Below are positions 35,801-40,387 of a DNA stretch of 40,387 nucleotides, piece after piece. Below the pieces are notes generated by a model that did no database searches, had not been told where the DNA came from, and saw only the letters and a program-made list of their open reading frames with translations. The stretch covers positions 1 to 40,387 of the forward strand of contig JAKAKE010000175.1 in assembly GCA_021824625.1 (NCBI GenBank), in the 5' to 3' direction. The position numbers and the translations under genes were made by a program. Every line of letters begins with the position of its first letter. Positions within the stretch are counted from its first letter, which is position 1. Source of the stretch: Bacteroidota bacterium (GTDB taxonomy: Bacteria > Bacteroidota > Ignavibacteria > Kapaibacteriales > UBA2268).

Positions 35801-37126
35801 TATCCCATCCTTGACAAAGATTGCTTTCATATCTTGTCCACCGATGTCAAGTATGAATGAAACATTTTCGTTGAATACTTTTGCGGCTCTGTAATGTGAA
35901 AGAGTTTCGACTATGCCGAAATCAAGGGCATAAGCGGCTTTTATAAGTTCCTCGCCATATCCTGTAACGGCACTTGATGTAATTTTAATATCCAATTCAT
36001 TTTTTTCAATTATTTTTTTCAGATTATTCATGCCTTCCCTAACAGTTCCAATCGGGTCGGCATTATTATTTTTATAGAAGTGATAGGCAATTTGTCCAAG
36101 TTCGTCAATTAATACAATCTTTGTTGTTGTAGAGCCAGAGTCTATTCCGAGAAAAGTATTTTTCCCGTTCAGTTCTTTAATAGAAATCCTTTTTGCTCTT
36201 GCAGATGATTTGATTTGCTTCCATTTGAAAAGCTCTACAGTGCTTGAAAACAAAGGCTGAATGCCATTGAGATATGTTCTCTTTGTTTTCTTGTCTTCGG
36301 TTAATTTATTGATTAGAGAATCCAAATTGCTGACATATCGGTCGGAAATATTTGCCAGAGCCGTTCCTGACGCGGCGAGAAGTTCAGGATTCCGCATTTG
36401 AATAATTTGATTTTCATCAAATCCAAACAATCTGCTTACGGTTTTTCTAAGTTCAGTTAGAAATGTTAGTGGTCCACCAGATAGAATAATCTTGGGATAA
36501 AAATCAGAACCATGAAGAAGAGAATTCTTGATTTGAATGGCAATCGCATGGAAAACAGAGGCGGCAATATCCTCTTTAGGTATTTCCCTGCTCAATAGGT
36601 TTTGTACATCTGTTTTAGCGAACACTCCACAACGGGAAGCAATAGGATGTATTTCCTTATACCCTTTTGCAAGTTCATTTAATTTTTCAAGAGAGATATT
36701 AAGCAGCGAAGCCATTTGGTCAATGAAAGCTCCGGTTCCTCCTGCGCAACTGCTGTTCATTCGGATGTCATGCCCAGACTTTTCATTGAAGAAAATGATT
36801 TTTGAGTCTTCGCCTCCAATGTCAATCAATGTCCTGGATTCAGGATAAAATCTTGAGGTATATTCAGCTGATGCAATAAGTTCCTGAACAAAAGTAATAC
36901 CGAGTTTTTCGGATAAACCCATACCTGCACTACCGGTAATGGCTATGCTCAATTCCTGATTTCCTATTTCACTTTTTGTATCTTTTAGAATATCAAGTAA
37001 TGTCCCTTTGATATTACCATAATGTCTTCGGTAATCAGAAAATACTGTATTGTTTTTATTATCGAGGACAACTACCTTTGAGGTAGTTGAACCAATATCT
37101 ATACCGGTTAATAATTTTTCAATCAT
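32840..37126 (-). CDS. Giant acyl-CoA dehydratase activase / HgdC-HgdB-like fusion protein
   Basis: This 1428-aa chain joins two ASKHA activator domains (BcrAD/BadFG type) to DUF2229 and a HgdB-like dehydratase domain. Domain one opens GIDIGSTTSK (8-17) with SSCAGGTGAF; domain two repeats with GIDSGSTTTK and ACSSGCGSF, and each has a second Cys (SRCGVF, SRCTVF) for the bridging [4Fe-4S] cluster. A CxxxC motif (GCDNTC, about 617-622) follows. In 2-hydroxyacyl-CoA dehydratase systems such proteins use ATP to drive a low-potential electron. No dehydratase subunit genes adjoin it, so the partner is unknown. The final residues IPNYSLGN and the stop come from the repeat element. The start ATG 37126 is in an AT-rich upstream region. 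Confidence 0.9.
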   Translation of the reverse strand: MIEKLLTGIDIGSTTSKVVVLDNKNNTVFSDYRRHYGNIKGTLLDILKDTKSEIGNQELSIAITGSAGMGLSEKLGITFVQELIASAEYTSRFYPESRTLIDIGGEDSKIIFFNEKSGHDIRMNSSCAGGTGAFIDQMASLLNISLEKLNELAKGYKEIHPIASRCGVFAKTDVQNLLSREIPKEDIAASVFHAIAIQIKNSLLHGSDFYPKIILSGGPLTFLTELRKTVSRLFGFDENQIIQMRNPELLAASGTALANISDRYVSNLDSLINKLTEDKKTKRTYLNGIQPLFSSTVELFKWKQIKSSARAKRISIKELNGKNTFLGIDSGSTTTKIVLIDELGQIAYHFYKNNNADPIGTVREGMNNLKKIIEKNELDIKITSSAVTGYGEELIKAAYALDFGIVETLSHYRAAKVFNENVSFILDIGGQDMKAIFVKDGIISNIEVNEACSSGCGSFIETFANSLNYTVDKFADIAVNSSKPCDLGSRCTVFMNSKVKQSFREGASAEDISAGLAYSVINNCLHKVLKIFDNSVLGENIIVQGGTFKNIAVLKAFENVLGRKVVNPDISELMGAYGAALTALDKFQSGENLIGSFRIFAHLDTPGNYNVKFIHCKGCDNTCTVSKLKFDNGNVYNTGNRCEKIYTNTGRKKENGFNMPDYKFELLFNRKLKPESEPIIKLGIPRVLNFFENFPFWAKLFVECGIEIKLSDKSSNEMSDLGSGTIMSDNICYPAKIVHGHIINLINSGIDRIFYPIVTFEKNEFPETSNCYNCPVISGYPDVIRSSVEPEKKHNVKFDAPNINFKNAGLLEDACFNYLKQFNVKKRTFKKAFSLALMEYENFKNQLIIKGKEIIGNARTEKRGLILLSGRPYQIDKLINHNIPEMICDLGYDVLTEDSIPLDENQKLDDLSVLSQWAYSNRIYRIAKWAGKQKDVEYVQLNNFGCGPDTIAIDETKEIIESYGKNFTLIRIDELTSTGSMKLRLRSLVESMKLRGFNGNRKGIEIKRKTTKPFLVEDNKRKILIPYFSPFHSAYLTGPFAAMGYKAEILPPSDHDSVELGLKYVNNEICYPATLVIGDILKALKSGKYDTNELAVGITQTGGQCRASNYLSLIKKALVKNGFADVPVVGITLANKLNDQPGFKLSKKKLTVLGITSILFGDAISQMYHAIAPREKNKGDAWKIAEKYNSTITPFIEKNDLKSILKHLSVAVSEFNNTEIERIKVPKIGVVGEVYVKYNPMGNHRIAEELTKKGIEVIFPPLINMFVQWLINVNYKHTLKIEKKTISRKLAIPLEKYFDYRCKQFDNVMKNFKFFSARHPVRQIAKKAEKIMSMSNHYFGEGWMISGEILTFAEKGINNILCMQPFGCLANHIVARGVEKSIKNLHPGLNLQFLDIDAGNSQVNLHNRIHLLVRKAEEEIIPNYSLGN

Positions 37127-37296
37127 TCAATCACCGAAAATAACGATGGAATCAAGTCCGATTATTTACAAAGTTCTTTAAAGAATAAATAATTCAGCAT
37201 TTCCGAATTTCGGGGCTATTAAATTAATACATTTTTTGATAAATAAGCCGAAAATTTAATTATATAAAAAAAACTTCTGAATAATTCACTATTTTC

Positions 37297-37374
37297 TGTC
37301 ATTCCGGGCGCAGCGAAGAATCTAATTCCTTCAAAATCAAAGCAAGAAGATTCTTCACTTCGTTCAGAATTACA
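37297..37374. repeat. 78-bp solo inverted repeat related to the element core
   Basis: Starts TGTCATTCCGGGCGCAGCG and ends CTTCGTTCAGAATTACA, with GAAGAATCTAA and AAGAAGATTCTTC inside. Like the 24271 repeat it lacks the ATCCC ends. It is 19 bp from copy 3, so two related repeats are adjacent here. Confidence 0.7.
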
Positions 37375-37393
37375 ATTTTTCAGAAGTTTCATA

Positions 37394-37560
37394 AACCCAA
37401 AATATTCATTAGAAACTATGAAATACCTAAGGACTAAGAACAGGCTTGTCATTCTGAGGAGTGAAACGACGAAGAATCTCTTACACGAATGAGATGCTTC
37501 GACTTCGCTAAGCATGAAACTTACAAACTATTATGAATTTCCTAATGAATAATTTGGGAT
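37394..37560. mobile_element. 167-bp MITE-like element, copy 3
   Basis: Again exactly 167 bp. The left end is slightly altered (AACCC instead of ATCCC), while the right end TTTGGGAT is intact. It lies 77 bp before the FliK-like gene, in a divergent gap, so unlike the other two it cannot simply be a terminator between convergent genes. The rest of 37127-37637 holds the solo hairpin and AT-rich sequence, with no gene. Confidence 0.82.
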
Positions 37561-37637
37561 AAAATAATATTACCAAATAATTATCTTATATGATGTTTGG
37601 TTTAGATTTTGTAGTTTTAATTTATTTGATATGAATT

Positions 37638-38918
37638 ATGGCTGATTATATAGGCATAGCGGAAGGAGAAGGCATAAAGCCGTTAAATCCTCATGAAAGG
37701 AAGGAGAAGGATTACCAAAGACTACCTTACAGCCAAAGGGAAAGAGAAATTAAGCTTAAGGTAGGCGAGGTTTTGCAGGCAACAATTCTCGAAGTCCTTT
37801 CTTCGCAGGAAGCCATTGTCCAGCTTCCAACAGGGACAGTTCATGCCTTTATTCACGGCAGGCTTAAAAAAGGGGATGTTGTTTTTCTTCGTGTCCACGA
37901 AATTTCACCTAATTTAATTCTAAGAATACATTCTGTATCCTACATTAAAAATGGAGTGGAGCTTTCCCTGATTGAAATCCTCAGAGTACTGGATTTGCCT
38001 GAATCTCAATTTTTCAGAGAAACTGCAAATTTTTTAAAGAAGCACAGAACCTACATTTTCCGTGACGAAGCCTTGCTCATTGAGAATTCATTTACAGCAA
38101 TTGAAGAATCAATCAGAAAAGATTATAATTCGGATGTGTTCTTTTCAGCAATAATTTTTATGCATGAAAACAAGTTACCCGTTGATTCAAGAATATTTCT
38201 AAAAATTGCACCTGTTCTGTCCGGCAATGATTTTGTCTTAAATTTATTGAAAGAACTTGAAAATTCTTATTCAAATCTGCCGGATTCATTAAAAATTAAA
38301 CTTGAATCATTCTTCCGCCTGATTAAATCAGAGTCAACACCTTTAAATAAACTTCTTGACGTTTTTCTAATTGGTTCAACAAACAGTGAAGAGCCTTCAT
38401 TTTATGAAAGTTTAATTGAAATATTATTAATCAAGGATGAAAATACGACAAAAGAAATTAGAAAAGTGAAAGACCTTGCAAAAAGATTGATTCAGGTGAT
38501 TGAGGGACAGCACTTTATCAATTCATTCGGAATAAATAATAATTCAGCATTGTATTTTTATTTACCATTTCCATATCAAAATTCATATTCGGCCTCCAAG
38601 TTCATAATTAAAAGCAGAACTGTTTCTAAGAAAACTGATAAGAGAATAATTAAATTTTCAATAATAACATCTACAAATAAACTTGGTGATGTTGTTACAT
38701 CCGCAGATTTAACTACAGGAGCGATTAATATAAACTTTTTGACAAGTTCAAAAGATTTGGCTAATTTATTCTCAAAACACATTGCTGAATTTAAAGAAAA
38801 ACTTAAATTAGGAGTTATGGATGTGAGTGTAACAGCAGATAAAGATGTTCAAGTAACAAGGCAAGGCACTATAGATGAAGGCAGGCAGCAGCCAACAAAT
38901 TTTTCAATAGTTGTTTAA
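37638..38918 (+). CDS. FliK-like protein (flagellar hook-length-control C-terminal domain type)
   Basis: This 426-aa cytoplasmic-type protein has no signal or membrane segment. Residues 40-100 (GEVLQATILEVLSSQEAIVQLPTG, GRLKKGDVVFLRVHEISPNLILRI) form a beta-barrel-like module seen at the N-terminus of FliK-related proteins. The middle (about 110-300) is helical. The C-terminal part (FYLPFPYQ, IIKFSIITSTNKLGDVVTSADLTTGAININFLTSS, then a helix and GVMDVSVTADK) resembles the FliK C-terminal domain, a beta-strand pair, long helix and final strand. No flagellar gene is in this window. The assignment is from pattern only. It is followed by the AI-2E gene after 18 bp, so the two are co-transcribed. 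Confidence 0.55.
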   Translation: MADYIGIAEGEGIKPLNPHERKEKDYQRLPYSQREREIKLKVGEVLQATILEVLSSQEAIVQLPTGTVHAFIHGRLKKGDVVFLRVHEISPNLILRIHSVSYIKNGVELSLIEILRVLDLPESQFFRETANFLKKHRTYIFRDEALLIENSFTAIEESIRKDYNSDVFFSAIIFMHENKLPVDSRIFLKIAPVLSGNDFVLNLLKELENSYSNLPDSLKIKLESFFRLIKSESTPLNKLLDVFLIGSTNSEEPSFYESLIEILLIKDENTTKEIRKVKDLAKRLIQVIEGQHFINSFGINNNSALYFYLPFPYQNSYSASKFIIKSRTVSKKTDKRIIKFSIITSTNKLGDVVTSADLTTGAININFLTSSKDLANLFSKHIAEFKEKLKLGVMDVSVTADKDVQVTRQGTIDEGRQQPTNFSIVV

Positions 38919-38936
38919 ATAAACAGTGAGAGAATT

Positions 38937-39992
38937 ATGGATTCGGCTATTAAGACAATCTTGCTAATCTTTCTTTTTGTATTGGTATTTTATCTGCTAT
39001 CGGTACTTTCCTCCATTCTTTTACCATTGATACTGGCATTTCTTTTGGCTGTAATGTTCCAGCCGCTAATATCATTGTTGAAAAAAATCAAGGTGCCTTC
39101 ATTCCTGATTCTGCCTGCTGTTTCTATTATCACCTTAGCATTTATTTTTCTGATTCTGAACATAATCTATCAGACTTCAACAGATATTGCGTCACAGAAA
39201 GATTATCTTGCATATAGATTCCAATCTAAGCTGGAGGGCTTTTTCAGTTGGATTCAATCTATTACTGGTGGAGCCGTTGACACAGATTTTCTCAATAAAC
39301 AAATAAATGAAATGCCGCAGAGTGTATGGTTTTCAAACACAGCCGGCAGCGCTGCAATGAGTATAAGCTCATTTACAGGTTCATTTGTCATGTTCGCTAT
39401 TTATTATATCGTCTTACTGTCTGGTATGTCGGGATATAAAAGATACGTGCGCTATGTAGGCGGGGACAAAAGCACTACGCTACTCGAAACATATGAGCAA
39501 CTACAAAAGTCAGTATTTTCTTATATGATACTAAAAACACTGATTAACATTGGTTCAGGTTTATTGGTAACCTTGATTTGCCTGATATTCGGAGTGAAGT
39601 TTGCAGTTTTCTGGGGTTTTATTACCTTCCTTGTGCTTTATATTCCATCTTTCGGTTCAATCATTGCAACAGTTTTTCCGGTTCTAATGGCAATAATCCA
39701 GTTTGATTCATTTAACAAGATTCTGTTTTTCTTCATTTTAATTTTTGTTGCGCTGTTTATTAATGGCAGTATTATAGAGCCGAAAATAATGGGAACAAGG
39801 CTGAGGCTCAACACAGTAACCGTAATATTCGGTTTAGTATTTTGGGGTTATCTTTGGGGAATACCCGGTATGATGCTCTCAGTGCCTTTAATGGTGATAT
39901 TGAAATTAATATTCGAGCATTTCCCGACATTAAGCATAGTAAGCAGACTGATGGGCTATCCCGAGAAGGAAGGGGAAAGGGTAAAAGCATAA
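38937..39992 (+). CDS. AI-2E family transporter (PerM/TqsA type)
   Basis: This 351-aa inner-membrane protein has about eight hydrophobic segments, three at the N-terminus and four or five after residue 140. Family features include LLPLILAFLLAVMFQPLISLLKK, VFWGFITFLVLYIPSFGSIIATVFPVLMA, INGSIIEPKIMGTRLRLNTVTVIFGLVFWGYLWGIPGMMLSVPLMVI and the closing Glu/Lys tail. These are the E-P-x-x-x-G and G-x-x-G-M signatures of the family. Relatives export autoinducer-2 or act as sodium/proton antiporters, so the substrate is open. GAGAG-like bases before the ATG act as a weak ribosome site. Confidence 0.92.
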   Translation: MDSAIKTILLIFLFVLVFYLLSVLSSILLPLILAFLLAVMFQPLISLLKKIKVPSFLILPAVSIITLAFIFLILNIIYQTSTDIASQKDYLAYRFQSKLEGFFSWIQSITGGAVDTDFLNKQINEMPQSVWFSNTAGSAAMSISSFTGSFVMFAIYYIVLLSGMSGYKRYVRYVGGDKSTTLLETYEQLQKSVFSYMILKTLINIGSGLLVTLICLIFGVKFAVFWGFITFLVLYIPSFGSIIATVFPVLMAIIQFDSFNKILFFFILIFVALFINGSIIEPKIMGTRLRLNTVTVIFGLVFWGYLWGIPGMMLSVPLMVILKLIFEHFPTLSIVSRLMGYPEKEGERVKA

Positions 39993-40079
39993 GAATTGCA
40001 TTTAATAATGTACCTGAAATAACATGTAAGATTGAATATCGTTTAAAGTCAATATTAAAATTTTATTTGGAATGTGATT

Positions 40080-40247
40080 GTGGCAAAATCCTTTTTTACT
40101 GCAGTTGTTCATCTTGAAGAGGATATATATGTTGCTGAATGCCCTGAAGTCGGAACTGTCAGTCAAGGTCCAACCATTGAAGAAGCAATAGATAATCTTA
40201 AGGAAGCAACTGAGTTGTATCTTGAAGAATTCTGGTTGAATAGTTAA
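40080..40247 (+). CDS. hicB: HicB-family antitoxin (second hicBA pair)
   Basis: A GTG-started 55-aa frame reads MAKSFFTAVVHLEEDIYVAECP, then EVGTVSQGPTIEEAIDNLKEATELYLEEF. The Y-x-A-x-C-P-E-x-G/T-x-S-Q-G pattern and the following helix are hallmark HicB. It is the short form without a DNA-binding domain. It is 87 bp after the AI-2E gene and is followed after 39 bp by a HicA-like start. It differs clearly from the HicB at 934-1137, so it is not a recent duplicate. Confidence 0.85.
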   Translation: MAKSFFTAVVHLEEDIYVAECPEVGTVSQGPTIEEAIDNLKEATELYLEEFWLNS

Positions 40248-40286
40248 ATTGAATAAATATAACTTTATTTTATCCGTTAATAAATA

Positions 40287-40387
40287 ATGACAAGTAGAGT
40301 TAAATTATTAAATAGGATTTTCAATAATCCGAAGAATATTCGTTTTAATGAATTGAATTCAATTTTACTTGATTTGGGTTATGAAAG
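40287..40387 (+). CDS. hicA: HicA-family toxin, N-terminal part (cut by window edge)
   Basis: The ATG at 40287 opens a frame without a stop to the window end: MTSRVKLLNRIFNN, PKNIRFNELNSILLDLGYE. The 'L-L-x-x-I-x-x-N-P-K-N-x-R-F-x-E-L-x-x-L-L-x-x-L-G-Y/F-E' pattern is that of HicA variants that have GSH further on. The catalytic His lies outside the window. Position right after a HicB supports the call. Confidence 0.7.
   Translation, partial: MTSRVKLLNRIFNNPKNIRFNELNSILLDLGYE

Noticed and set aside
37219-37515. Minus-strand 98-codon ORF with a 'SLRMT... NSERSEESS' pattern
   Set aside because: It is the translation of the repeat elements (TGTCATTCTGAG core), a well-known kind of false gene call in repeats.
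39842-40117. Plus-strand 91-codon ORF across the AI-2E end and the second hicB start
   Set aside because: Out of frame with both genes; the GTG hicB frame gives a true family match.

Overview
The window looks like a chromosomal segment of a low-GC, AT-rich bacterium from the Bacteroidota / Chlorobiota / Ignavibacteriota side of the FCB group. The evidence is three secreted proteins with type IX secretion (T9SS) type A C-terminal sorting domains, a GWxTD-domain protein, TAnnTTTG-like promoter sequences, weak Shine-Dalgarno use, and intergenic short palindromes of a kind common in that group. No rRNA marker is present, so the phylum is inferred and no genus is proposed.

Layout. 1-669: N-terminal part of F1 ATP synthase beta (minus, cut by the window edge). 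934-1343: a hicB-hicA toxin-antitoxin pair, then a 57-aa orphan ORF. 1821-2324: purE. 2583-3953: secreted leucine-rich-repeat protein. 4030-6463: two-gene amino-acid ABC importer (ATPase, then a binding-protein/permease fusion). 6800-8304: FetAB-like exporter. 8495-13554 (minus): secreted 5'-nucleotidase-like phosphoesterase, glucose-6-phosphate isomerase and a secreted beta-propeller protein. 13797-15614: RelA/SpoT-family protein with an intact hydrolase signature and an eroded synthetase. 15949-16115: tRNA-Ala(CGC) and tRNA-Gln(CTG) with a terminator. 16242-17372: AAA/DUF4143 ATPase behind a regularly spaced palindrome array. 17434-19767 (minus): HAD phosphatase and histidine kinase. 19960-24198: cdsA, a gingipain-fold T9SS protein that seems to lack catalytic residues, and an alpha/alpha-toroid protein. 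24522-26497 (minus): GWxTD protein and ispD. 26679-29438: S9 peptidase. 29512-32679: type IIG-like DNA methyltransferase. 32840-37126 (minus): giant acyl-CoA dehydratase activase. 37638-39992: FliK-like protein and AI-2E family permease. 40080-end: a second hicB and the start of its hicA.

Most genes are housekeeping or envelope functions in short operons of one to three genes. The accessory layer is in the gaps: three copies of a 167-bp element with inverted ends (two between convergent genes, one of which supplies the last codons and stop of the activase), two solo hairpins related to its core, four heptamer tandem repeats with mostly different unit sequences, and families of tight palindromes. 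No transposase, integrase, phage gene or CRISPR array was found. The strongest candidates for something undescribed are the 167-bp element family and the 32-bp-phased operator-like array in front of the DUF4143 ATPase.
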